Shown: positions 9,046 to 17,323 of the stretch, one piece after another
Layout of the letters: every line of letters starts with the position of its first letter
How positions within the stretch are numbered: the stretch's first letter is position 1
NCBI GenBank assembly: GCA_900543755.1
Contig: UQSP01000001.1
Location: forward strand, 62,001-126,000
Origin: an uncultured Eubacteriales bacterium
Lineage (GTDB): Bacteria > Bacillota > Clostridia > Christensenellales > Pumilibacteraceae
DNA length: 64,000 nucleotides
Reading direction: 5' to 3'
The notes under the pieces: generated by a model
What the model was told of the DNA's origin: nothing
The model's input: only the letters and a program-made list of their open reading frames with translations
Databases searched by the model: none
Translations under genes and position numbers: made by a program

Positions 9046-9078
9046 AAAACACCTTTACTTTCAGTGTAGAGGTGTTTT
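9046..9078 (+). terminator. Terminator-like hairpin after glmM
   Basis: AAAACACCT (9046-9054) pairs with AGGTGTTTT (9070-9078), with a TTTTCATTTT tail. It lies about 165 bp after the glmM stop. Confidence 0.6.
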
Positions 9079-9270
9079 CATTTTAAATCAAGCAGTATAT
9101 GAATATATAATATAGGGCGGCAGTTTTTATTGAGAACCAAAGGGATTAAACGCCGCTTTTTTAATAAAAACCAGAGCGGAATAAGACTGAATATATGTGC
9201 CGTTTGATTAAATCGCTGCAGAAAAGAGTATCCGATTTTACCGAATAAGAGTGGTAATTCAAAAACGGAA

Positions 9271-9301
9271 AGAAAAAGCGCCCCGATTTTGCTCGGGGCG
9301 C
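9271..9301 (-). terminator. Rho-independent terminator after the lipoprotein pair
   Basis: A 9-bp stem GCGCCCCGA/TCGGGGCGC (9278-9286/9293-9301) is followed on the minus strand by a T-rich tract. It ends the two-gene lipoprotein transcript. Confidence 0.85.
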
Positions 9302-9324
9302 GTAATGAGTTGTAGTAAGTAAGA

Positions 9325-11085
9325 TTACGACAGTACGTAAGTTGAAACAGAGTATTCGCTTGCCGCGGTTACGGTAAGATACAATTTGTCGTTTGAGCTG
9401 TAACCGACCCTCACGGCAGAAACGTCATCGATGGACATAATTTCAGTGCCCGCATAATTGTACACCGTTGCTTTATTGTTTTGGTCGAGTTTTACTATTA
9501 TGCCGTTTGAATTTAACAACAGCGATTCGTTTTCGGCAATCATGTTTTCAAGTGCCGTTCCCGCTATGTTATCCTTGGACACGAGATAATTGGTTTTGAC
9601 CGTTCCGTCGAAATCGGTAATATCCGTCAAAGCGTATCCTCCGTAAAGAGTGAGGGAGGAATACTTGGGCTCAAGCACGATTTTTCCGTCAAAGTCTATT
9701 GCCATGTAATTATCGCTGACACGGCAAACGATGAGTTGAGAGTTTTTATAAACGTTGTAATAATCTGTAGCAACTGAAGCTATAATATTGAGTTCATCGT
9801 CTATTAGGAACATTTCATCGGAGGTGGAGGTAAGGAAACGATTTTTGCTCAGTTTTATAAGTCCTCCGCTTAAGTCGAAAGGTTTATTGCTGAGGTCCGC
9901 GCCCACTTTAAGATTGGCGTCGACAACGTAAGTTCTGTAAACCGTCTTCGAAGAGATGACTGCGACGCCGTCCACATAGTTGACCGCATTTTCGATTATC
10001 GCCGCGTCCGCCGCTTTGTCTTTGTAGTTAAAAACGGCTGTCATGGTGTTGGGAAGTATGCAATAACCGGGGTCGTATTTGGATACTTTGTCCTTAAGTA
10101 TGTCGTAGCGGTAATAAGTGTACTTCATTTTGGAAACGGTGGCAACGCTGCCGCTTTGTTCGTAAACGTTGTAACCCGATTTCGCGTCGTAAGGCAGTAT
10201 CTGCACTTCCGCAAAGTACATATAGTTTTTAACGAATCCCACCGTAAAGCCGTTGTTTATTATGACTTCGCCGGTTTTTTCGTTGCCTTTATAGAAAGTG
10301 AGTACACGGTTTGAATAATCCCCGTTTGTGGCAAGGACGTTTATTGAATAATTGTAAGCGTCCATCTGGGGGTATTCGTTGATGACGGGCTGTGTAAAGT
10401 TATAGATGTTTTGGCGTGCAAGATTATTGGCAACTTCGCCCACGCCGTTATCCTGAGAGGTTGTGCGGAGTTTGTCTTCCGTTACTTCAGTAATTTTTAT
10501 TAATTCGTCGGTATTGTTGGTGTAATCTATTTTATAGTAGGTTTTTACAGCCGAGGAAGAATCTTTGGGCGTATAACTTACCGATATTATGTAAGCGGGT
10601 TTGTATTCGCCTTCAACGTATAAGTTGTTGTGCGATTGCACGGCAATTTCACCGTTTGTTTCGGTAAGGCCTATCAGGACTTTTCCGTCGGGCGCAAGAA
10701 TTCCCTTTTTGGTGACAGAGCCTTCGTTGTCGTAGATTTTAATTAACGGATTGGCTTCGAAAGACACATTGGTATAAGTTTTTCCGTCCGCTAAAGCCGC
10801 ACCTGTTTTTTCGTCTACAAGGAAATATTTGCCGTCCTCGTTTACGCAGACCATGACGCCGAATTGGTTGACGTTAACGACAAATTTATCGTATTTTGTC
10901 CCCGAAGTATATCCTTTCGGTTCGGGATAAATTTCCTGACCTGCAATTGTCGTGGTCAAATCTATTGCATAGTCGGCAACATCGAGTTTGTTTGTGGTGG
11001 GCGCTTTCTTTTCACCGCCGCATGCCGCAAGGGGAAGGGCGAATATAGCCACAATAAATAATAATATTAAAAATTTCTTTTTCAT
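9325..11085 (-). CDS. Lipoprotein with WG-like repeat, paralogue 1
   Basis: A 586-residue predicted lipoprotein. The signal peptide (MKKK, hydrophobic stretch) ends in the lipobox LAAC with Cys22, followed by a Lys/Thr linker and TTNKLDVADYA. The body is beta-rich and looks like a repeated-blade fold. A segment near residue 455 (AIDFDGKIVLEPKY) resembles the WG repeat, and FNYKD- and LIDDEL-type beta strands precede it. No enzyme motif is seen. It is 16 bp from, and clearly homologous to, the gene at 11102-12862, which has exactly the same length, so a local duplication is likely. It is probably anchored on the outer face of the membrane. Function unknown. Confidence 0.75.
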   Translation of the reverse strand: MKKKFLILLFIVAIFALPLAACGGEKKAPTTNKLDVADYAIDLTTTIAGQEIYPEPKGYTSGTKYDKFVVNVNQFGVMVCVNEDGKYFLVDEKTGAALADGKTYTNVSFEANPLIKIYDNEGSVTKKGILAPDGKVLIGLTETNGEIAVQSHNNLYVEGEYKPAYIISVSYTPKDSSSAVKTYYKIDYTNNTDELIKITEVTEDKLRTTSQDNGVGEVANNLARQNIYNFTQPVINEYPQMDAYNYSINVLATNGDYSNRVLTFYKGNEKTGEVIINNGFTVGFVKNYMYFAEVQILPYDAKSGYNVYEQSGSVATVSKMKYTYYRYDILKDKVSKYDPGYCILPNTMTAVFNYKDKAADAAIIENAVNYVDGVAVISSKTVYRTYVVDANLKVGADLSNKPFDLSGGLIKLSKNRFLTSTSDEMFLIDDELNIIASVATDYYNVYKNSQLIVCRVSDNYMAIDFDGKIVLEPKYSSLTLYGGYALTDITDFDGTVKTNYLVSKDNIAGTALENMIAENESLLLNSNGIIVKLDQNNKATVYNYAGTEIMSIDDVSAVRVGYSSNDKLYLTVTAASEYSVSTYVLS

Positions 11086-11101
11086 ATCGGATATTTCTCC
11101 T

Positions 11102-12862
11102 TTATTTTATAATATAATATTCGTTTTCGTACGATGCGTTCATCGGAGTGGAGTAGGATATGTTTACCAGCGATACTCCGTTGTAAGAGAAAACGAGATT
11201 GCAGTCTACGGAGTCTACGACCCGCATGGTTTTTACCTGTTCGCCCGAAAAAGAGTAGAGGGTAAAATCATAGCCTTTTATATCGCCGTCGCTGAAATTT
11301 TTAAGAGTAGGTATCAGTCCCAGGTAAGTAAAATCATCTAAAACGGAAGTATCTATCGATTCGCCGTCAGCAAGATTCAAAGCATTCGCAAGTTCGATGC
11401 CGTCGGGGTTGGAAATCGTAACCAGTTTTTGCGTGCTGACGGAGCCTATCGAGCTAACGGCTGTATATGCCCCGCCTCCCACAAAATCCAGATTATCGTA
11501 AACGAAGGGAAGGACTGTTTTTCCGTCGAAATCTATTGCGCCGTATTTGGAACCGTCAGAAACGGTGATAAAGTTGTCGCCTATCGATTCGATTTTCCCC
11601 GGAAACGAAACGGTTTTGCCTTTGTTGTCCACAATATAACCGTTGCTTAACAAAATCCGGCTGTCGTTAAGCTTTATAATGTCGAAATTACCTGCGGGCA
11701 TACCCTCGAATTGATAACCGGCTTTGCCGTCCTTATCTATAATTAAATTTATAAGGTCGATATCGCTTTCGTATATTGCGACTCCGTCGTTCTTCTTTAT
11801 GGCACTGACAAGAACGGCGTCGTATTTATTAGAGCTTCTGTTGTAAAGAGGAGTATAATTCGTAATTATGTATTGTAAATCGAGTTCTTTGGTTTTGCCG
11901 CTTTTTATATCGAAAGAAAATGTTTTGACATTTTGTTTTTTGTCGTTAAAAACATTGATTCCGTCTTTATGAATCAAGTTGTAGCCGTCTTCGGCATCGA
12001 ATTCGACGTCAGTAACCGTACTGTAAAGAATTTTTCCGTCGACGTATATTGCGTTTGCCAAGTTGGGTTTCAGTTTTAATACGGTGACTTTATTGCCTGT
12101 TTTAAAGTAAACGTTTGCGCCGCGTGTGGTCGTTGTTTCCATGGCTACGGTGTAACTGCTTAAAAAACCGTCGTTTTGCTCATATATTTCGCCTATATCC
12201 GACTTGTTAAACGGCAAGAAAACTTTGGAATCGGAAACTTCCGAAATAACTATGCCGGGCGCTGAAGTAACTGCGCCGGATGCGACGCGCAGATATCCGT
12301 CCTCGTTTTCGTAAAGATAAACGGTTTTTTCCTCAGCGCTTTCGCCTGAAGTAGCGTATTTTATTTCCGCGGCAAGCGGAGCATTGTTATAGTATTTGTC
12401 CGAACTGCTTCCGTAAAGCGATGTGTAAGAACCGGATTCCAGCAGTAAAGTTCCGTCTTCGGAATATACCGCCTTTAAAGTTTCCGAAAGGTCCGACTGA
12501 CTTTCGGCTACATACGCTTTGCCGTCAAGATCTCCGTAAAAACCGGCTAAAGAGTATATGTCAGTAAATCCCATAGACGGGTCGAGCGCCATGGTTTTGG
12601 TTTCCATGTTGTACATTCCGTAAAAGGTGCCGTCGTTGAAAATAATTTTTTCATCGTTGCGGTTGTAGTAATTGCCCGTAAAAATCATTTCGGGCTTTGG
12701 ACGCACGCTTGCGGCTATACCTTGCTGCGCAGCTTCCGATACGGGCACGGCATAGTCGGAAAGCTTGAGTTTGTTGGTCGTGGCAATGCCGCCGCATCCC
12801 GTCATCAGCGCGGTAAGCGTCAAAATCAATGCAGCAAGCAAAGCCGACAATTTCTTTTTCAT
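11102..12862 (-). CDS. Lipoprotein with WG-like repeat, paralogue 2
   Basis: A 586-residue predicted lipoprotein and first gene of the pair. The signal peptide ends LMTGC (Cys about residue 23) and is followed by TTNKLKLSDYAVP, matching the TTNKL..DYA start of its neighbour. The beta-rich body includes GAIDFDGKTVLPFVYDNL near residue 450, a WG-like repeat equivalent to that in paralogue 1. The rest has diverged strongly, so the duplication is old or under fast evolution. The gene is read from a consensus promoter 160 bp upstream, with an AAGGAGG site before the ATG. It could be a surface sensor or binding protein; no ligand can be inferred. Confidence 0.75.
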   Translation of the reverse strand: MKKKLSALLAALILTLTALMTGCGGIATTNKLKLSDYAVPVSEAAQQGIAASVRPKPEMIFTGNYYNRNDEKIIFNDGTFYGMYNMETKTMALDPSMGFTDIYSLAGFYGDLDGKAYVAESQSDLSETLKAVYSEDGTLLLESGSYTSLYGSSSDKYYNNAPLAAEIKYATSGESAEEKTVYLYENEDGYLRVASGAVTSAPGIVISEVSDSKVFLPFNKSDIGEIYEQNDGFLSSYTVAMETTTTRGANVYFKTGNKVTVLKLKPNLANAIYVDGKILYSTVTDVEFDAEDGYNLIHKDGINVFNDKKQNVKTFSFDIKSGKTKELDLQYIITNYTPLYNRSSNKYDAVLVSAIKKNDGVAIYESDIDLINLIIDKDGKAGYQFEGMPAGNFDIIKLNDSRILLSNGYIVDNKGKTVSFPGKIESIGDNFITVSDGSKYGAIDFDGKTVLPFVYDNLDFVGGGAYTAVSSIGSVSTQKLVTISNPDGIELANALNLADGESIDTSVLDDFTYLGLIPTLKNFSDGDIKGYDFTLYSFSGEQVKTMRVVDSVDCNLVFSYNGVSLVNISYSTPMNASYENEYYIIK

Positions 12863-13020
12863 TTATAAATCCTCCTTATAAAAGGTTAAAGACTTTAAAA
12901 ACAAAAACGGTAAAACGCTTTGTCGGTAAATACAAAAAATTTTTTCTTCCTTATTATTACTTATGCTGAAAAACCGGAAAACACAGATAGGTTTTGTATA
13001 TGACAGATAACTCTTTATAA

Positions 13021-13049
13021 ATTATACGGTATAAACACTTTTTTGTCAA
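13021..13049 (-). promoter_or_regulatory. Consensus sigma-A promoter for the lipoprotein pair
   Basis: On the minus strand TTGACA (13044-13049), 17 nt and TATAAT (13021-13026): a perfect match. The leader is about 150 nt, AT-rich, with no known riboswitch recognised. Confidence 0.85.
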
Positions 13050-13225
13050 TAGATTTTTTAAAATAAAAAAAAGTTACTGTAAAGCTGTCGTTTGTCTTAA
13101 GATCAGGCAAATACTGTCGATCAGATTAAAAGGGTGGAGCAATAACTTTTTTTACGGTTTTGAAGCTTAGTTTTCTGCACTTGATATACCTTAAGGCCGC
13201 AAAAGCCTTTAAGCCGTATATTTTG

Positions 13226-13254
13226 TTGACAAACGTTTAAAGCGCGGGTATAAT
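13226..13254 (+). promoter_or_regulatory. Consensus sigma-A promoter for the polysaccharide operon
   Basis: TTGACA (13226-13231), 17 nt and TATAAT (13249-13254): a perfect match. The leader to the Wzz-like gene is about 138 nt. The two promoters of this divergent region lie about 180 bp apart, with no gene between them. Confidence 0.88.
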
Positions 13255-13398
13255 TAGAAAAAGCGTGTTCGGTTAATATTTTTTTCGTGAACTTTTCCGG
13301 CTGCCGGCGTAAGCTTTGCGTTTTAAGGAAAGTTTTTACGGTGGATAGTTTTTGCGTTGCGCGATTATGGGATACGGACTAATATAAGGAAGATAGTT

Positions 13399-14586
13399 AT
13401 GGACAATAACGAAAAAGAATTTTCATTCAAGAATTATTTCTTATACGTTTTAAGAAAATGGATTATTCCGGTACTATGCGTGCTTGTCGGTGCGGCGATA
13501 GGACTTTATTATTCGATTTCATTTAAAACCACAAACGTGGAAGTTTACGAAGGTGCGATTCGTTTTAATCTTGAAGAGTATATAAAATTGGTTTCGCCTG
13601 AGGGCGGTCTTACCGAAGGGGATTACAGTCTTTATACCGCAACCGCCGAGTCGGTAATGCAGATTGCCACCGATTCCGTCGTAAAGACAAAAACTTACGA
13701 GCAAATGGAAAGCAAGCTTTACCCCGGGGTTAAAGACGCAGGCGCAAAACGTGGCAGGTTTTTCTCTTCGCTTAAAACGGAAAGGGAAAATTATGTCGTA
13801 AAAGTCGATTTTGCCTATGACGTAACTTCGGAAGCGGACGTTACGGTTGCCAAAGAAGTGGTAACGACGTATCTTAATCTGGCGGTCGAAAAGATGATAG
13901 CAGGCAATGCCAATCTTCAGCCTGAAAATTCCGTTATATCCGTTTCGGAAGCCGTAAGGAATTACGACACCGACATCATGAGCGAGCTTGTGGTAAACAA
14001 TGCTGCTCCTTCTTTGGTGTCATCGCTTTTGATAGGAGCCGTGGGCGGCGCGGTGTTGGGTGTTATCGTAATTTCTCTTATTTATGTGCTTGACCCGCGT
14101 ATTAAGTGCGTCGGTTACATTTTGCCTGAAAATAAATCCAAAGTCATTTACGCAAACAAGCAGTCTTTTTCCGAGGGCGCTTATGTTTCTCTGCTTACGG
14201 CGTTAAACAAAGACAACTCTAAAGAATGCCTTATCGTTTCGGCGGTTAAAGACGATTCCGTAAAAGATTTTGCAAAAGGATTTTGCGATTATCTTTTATC
14301 TTCCGGTAAAAAAGTTTCGCTTACCGTGTTCGGAGAAGGTGGAGAAAACTGGCGTACTTTTACCGAAGTCGCCGTTAAGGAAGGAATAAACGTTTACGCT
14401 TATGCCGAAGCCGAAGAAGGGGCTTTGGGATACATTTCGGGCAGACTGGGAAAAACCTGTCTGATTATAAATCAGGCGCAGGTGCCCGCAAAGAAATTCG
14501 TGGGCGCCGTAAACGAAATTTCCGCGGCGGGCGGAGATTATTTAGGCGTCGTTTTATACAATACTACAGACAGCTATCTCGAATAA
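13399..14586 (+). CDS. Wzz/YveK-like chain-length protein with degenerate kinase-like tail
   Basis: A 395-residue polysaccharide co-polymerase that sets the length of an exported glycan. TM1 (about 17-38) and TM2 (about 210-235, ending LIYVLDPRIK) flank the extracytoplasmic domain. After TM2 about 150 cytoplasmic residues resemble a bacterial tyrosine-kinase (CpsD/YwqD) fold: ECLIVSAV, then a helix, then SSGKKVSLTVFGE. The Walker A glycine-lysine loop expected after VSAV is replaced by KDDSVKD, so ATP binding is unlikely. The start at 13399 is chosen over 13357 because AAGGAAGA lies just before it. It is first in an operon with the dehydratase (26 bp), uppP and the polymerase. Confidence 0.75.
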   Translation: MDNNEKEFSFKNYFLYVLRKWIIPVLCVLVGAAIGLYYSISFKTTNVEVYEGAIRFNLEEYIKLVSPEGGLTEGDYSLYTATAESVMQIATDSVVKTKTYEQMESKLYPGVKDAGAKRGRFFSSLKTERENYVVKVDFAYDVTSEADVTVAKEVVTTYLNLAVEKMIAGNANLQPENSVISVSEAVRNYDTDIMSELVVNNAAPSLVSSLLIGAVGGAVLGVIVISLIYVLDPRIKCVGYILPENKSKVIYANKQSFSEGAYVSLLTALNKDNSKECLIVSAVKDDSVKDFAKGFCDYLLSSGKKVSLTVFGEGGENWRTFTEVAVKEGINVYAYAEAEEGALGYISGRLGKTCLIINQAQVPAKKFVGAVNEISAAGGDYLGVVLYNTTDSYLE

Positions 14587-14612
14587 AAACACGGGAAAAA
14601 GGTTTATAACTT

Positions 14613-16520
14613 ATGAGTAAAGATAAACGCGATAAAGGCAACAGGAACAAATCGCGGCGTATACGCTCCGCGTTACTTACGCTTTTTCTGGATATTTCTT
14701 TTGCCGCGCTGGCTTTTTTCCTGGCGCGCACGATTTTGTTTTTCCGTCTTGACGAGCCCGCGGGTTACGCGCAAAGCGAATTGGCAATTGCGATTGCCGC
14801 CGTTGCCGTCACCATCATAATGCTTGTCATATTCGACTGTTACAACGCTATTTGGCGTTATGCCGGCAGGGTGGAGTTTTTTAAGTTCCTTTTTGCCTAT
14901 ATCGTCACTTTCTTTATTCTTTTCATTTTCAAAATAATACTTAAGGTTGTCGTCAATACGGAAGTATGGGTTCCGCTGATTCTCATATATCTGCTGTTCA
15001 GTGCGATTTTCAGCGGTACCATAAGATTTTTCTACGGCATTGTACATTATTTAAAGCACGTAAGATACTGGGTGGACGAAAAGTCCATGCCGGGCATGAA
15101 ACGTACCATCGTCATAGGCGGCGGATATACGGGCTCTTTAGTGATAAACCGTTTCATCAACAATCCGGGCGAGGGGTATTATCCCGTGGCGGTTGTGGAC
15201 GACGACGAAACCAAACAGGAAAAACGTATTTACGGCATCTCGGTGGAGGGCGGCATAGACAAGCTTGCCGAAATCGTGGAAAGACACAAAGCCGAAGCTT
15301 TCGTAATCGCCATTATGAGCATTACGAAATCACAGTTAAGGCGTATTTACAATGCATGCGCGCCTTTTAATCTGCCCATTAAAATAATGCCGTCCATAAC
15401 AAACGCAAGCGAAGTGGCGGACAGCGTAAAGTCTTTGCGCGATATCAAAATCGAAGAACTTTTGGGCCGCGACGAATTTAAGGTCAAGCAGGAACTTATC
15501 GACGTATCCGTAAAAGACAAGGTTGTCATGGTTACGGGCGGGGCGGGCTCCATCGGATCGGAGCTTTGCCGTCAGGTTATAAACTTCGGATGTAAGCACC
15601 TCATCATTTACGACCAGCACGAAAACGGAATGTTTTTCCTCAATCAGGAATTTGCCGCGAAATACGACACTTCCGTTTATACTCTTGTCATCGGTACCGT
15701 AAGAGAGCGTGACAAGCTTACCGAGGTGCTGGCTGAGTATAAGCCCGACATCATCTTCCACGCGGCGGCATATAAGCACGTTCCGATGATGGAAATTTCC
15801 GCGACGGAAGCGATAAAGAACAATGTTTTCGGCACGCTTAACGTCATAGAATGCGCCGAAAAAGCGGGCGTCAAGAAATTCGTGCTTATTTCTACCGACA
15901 AAGCGGTAAACCCTTCCAATATCATGGGCGCAAGCAAGCGCATTGCTGAAATGGTAATAGAAACCCGCGGCAAAAGCATGAAAATGAAGATGGCTGCCGT
16001 AAGATTCGGTAACGTACTCGGCTCCAACGGAAGTGTAATTCCCATATTTTTACAGCAGATTCGTCAGGGCGGTCCCATTACGCTTACCGACAGATACATT
16101 AAGCGTTACTTTATGTCCATTCCCGAAGCGGTCAGACTGGTGCTTCAGACGGGCGCGTTTGCCGACAACGGCGAGATTTTTGTGCTGGACATGGGCGACC
16201 CCGTTTACATTTACGACCTTGCGTGCGACCTGATACGCATAAACGGATTGGTCCCCGAGCAGGATATTCAGATAAAAATAACGGGATTAAGACCGGGCGA
16301 AAAAATGTTTGAGGAGCTTCGTTACGATACCGAAGCGGTGGACACAACTCTTCACGAAGGGGTGTTCGTCAACCGTCTTGAGGAAATCAATCGGGCTGAC
16401 TTCGACGCCAAGCTGGAAAAATTGAGAAAGTACGCTTTCGCCGAAGACGTGGATAAGACTACGGACATGATTTTCACCATCGTGCCCAGCGAGTACAGAA
16501 AGAACAAGAAAAAGGCTTAA
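14613..16520 (+). CDS. Membrane nucleotide-sugar 4,6-dehydratase/epimerase (CapD/FlaA1/PglF-like)
   Basis: A 635-residue protein of the CapD/WbpM group that typically converts UDP-GlcNAc to a 4-keto-6-deoxy sugar, a precursor of di-N-acetylbacillosamine, FucNAc or QuiNAc. Four N-terminal membrane helices (about 18-145) precede a first Rossmann fold (VIGGGYTGS, about 168) and the catalytic SDR domain with GGAGSIGSELCRQ (about 308). The active-site segment STDKAVNPSNIMGASKR has Met where ordinary SDRs have Tyr, as is usual for this subgroup. The length is normal for the large membrane-bound form. It is second gene of the operon. The sugar produced is inferred from the family, not shown. Confidence 0.88.
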   Translation: MSKDKRDKGNRNKSRRIRSALLTLFLDISFAALAFFLARTILFFRLDEPAGYAQSELAIAIAAVAVTIIMLVIFDCYNAIWRYAGRVEFFKFLFAYIVTFFILFIFKIILKVVVNTEVWVPLILIYLLFSAIFSGTIRFFYGIVHYLKHVRYWVDEKSMPGMKRTIVIGGGYTGSLVINRFINNPGEGYYPVAVVDDDETKQEKRIYGISVEGGIDKLAEIVERHKAEAFVIAIMSITKSQLRRIYNACAPFNLPIKIMPSITNASEVADSVKSLRDIKIEELLGRDEFKVKQELIDVSVKDKVVMVTGGAGSIGSELCRQVINFGCKHLIIYDQHENGMFFLNQEFAAKYDTSVYTLVIGTVRERDKLTEVLAEYKPDIIFHAAAYKHVPMMEISATEAIKNNVFGTLNVIECAEKAGVKKFVLISTDKAVNPSNIMGASKRIAEMVIETRGKSMKMKMAAVRFGNVLGSNGSVIPIFLQQIRQGGPITLTDRYIKRYFMSIPEAVRLVLQTGAFADNGEIFVLDMGDPVYIYDLACDLIRINGLVPEQDIQIKITGLRPGEKMFEELRYDTEAVDTTLHEGVFVNRLEEINRADFDAKLEKLRKYAFAEDVDKTTDMIFTIVPSEYRKNKKKA

Positions 16521-16543
16521 GGCGTTCTTGCGGAGTTTTACCT

Positions 16544-17317
16544 ATGGACGAAATGACTTTATGGCAGGCCATATTACTCGGGCTTACGCAGGGACTTGCG
16601 GAGTTTCTGCCCGTTTCGAGCAGCGGACATCTGGTGCTGATGCGCGAGATTTTCGGGATTAAAGGCGAATATCTGATGTTTGACGTGATGCTTCACGTCG
16701 GTACTTTGTTTGCGGTTTTCATTACTTTTTTCAAGGACCTTATTGCGCTTTTCAAGCCGCCTTTCAAAACGATCGGGCTGATTATAGTCGCAACCGTCCC
16801 CGCCGTAGTCGTCGGCTTGCTTGCGGGCGATTATATAGAAAATCTGTTTTCAAGCGGAAAATATCTGTGCTTTTTCTTCCTGTTTACCGCATTACTGATG
16901 TTTTTGACGGAAATTATTGCAAAACGCACGCGCGAAACCAAACCTTTGGGGCTTAAGGCCGCGATAGCTATGGGATTGATGCAGGGCGTGGGAGTATTTC
17001 CCGGCATATCCAGAAGCGGCAGTACCATTTTCGGAGGCGTTGTCGCAAAGGCCGAACGAGAGGAAGCAGCTAAATTTTCCTTCTTCATGAGTATCCCGGT
17101 AATACTCGGTTCAGCCGTTTTGGAGCTTTTTAAGGCGGATTTCGCCGCGGTAAACTGGCTTAACGTTTGCGTAGGCATGGCTGTAAGTTTTGTCAGCGGA
17201 CTTTTTGCGATAAGACTTATGATGCGGGTTATAGCAAAAGCCAATTATAAATGGTTCGGTATTTATCTGATTGCGGTTTCCGTTTTGTCGTTTGTGTTTC
17301 TTTTTCTGGGTGTTTAA
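16544..17317 (+). CDS. uppP: Undecaprenyl-diphosphatase
   Basis: A 257-residue BacA/UppP membrane enzyme that dephosphorylates undecaprenyl pyrophosphate to regenerate the lipid carrier for cell-wall and surface glycans; overexpression gives bacitracin resistance in many bacteria. Both signature motifs are present: EFLPVSSSGHL near the N-terminus (about residues 20-30) and PGISRSGST (about 152-160). Seven to eight hydrophobic segments are visible. The length is slightly below the usual 265-280. It sits between the dehydratase (23 bp) and the polymerase (6 bp), so carrier recycling is co-expressed with polysaccharide export in this operon. Confidence 0.94.
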   Translation: MDEMTLWQAILLGLTQGLAEFLPVSSSGHLVLMREIFGIKGEYLMFDVMLHVGTLFAVFITFFKDLIALFKPPFKTIGLIIVATVPAVVVGLLAGDYIENLFSSGKYLCFFFLFTALLMFLTEIIAKRTRETKPLGLKAAIAMGLMQGVGVFPGISRSGSTIFGGVVAKAEREEAAKFSFFMSIPVILGSAVLELFKADFAAVNWLNVCVGMAVSFVSGLFAIRLMMRVIAKANYKWFGIYLIAVSVLSFVFLFLGV

Positions 17318-17323
17318 GTAGTA

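Noticed and set aside
13128..13150. AGGGTGGAGCAATAAC resembling the T-box antiterminator AGGGTGGNACCGCG
   Set aside because: The ACCGCG part and specifier hairpins are missing, and neither neighbour is an amino-acid or tRNA-synthetase gene.
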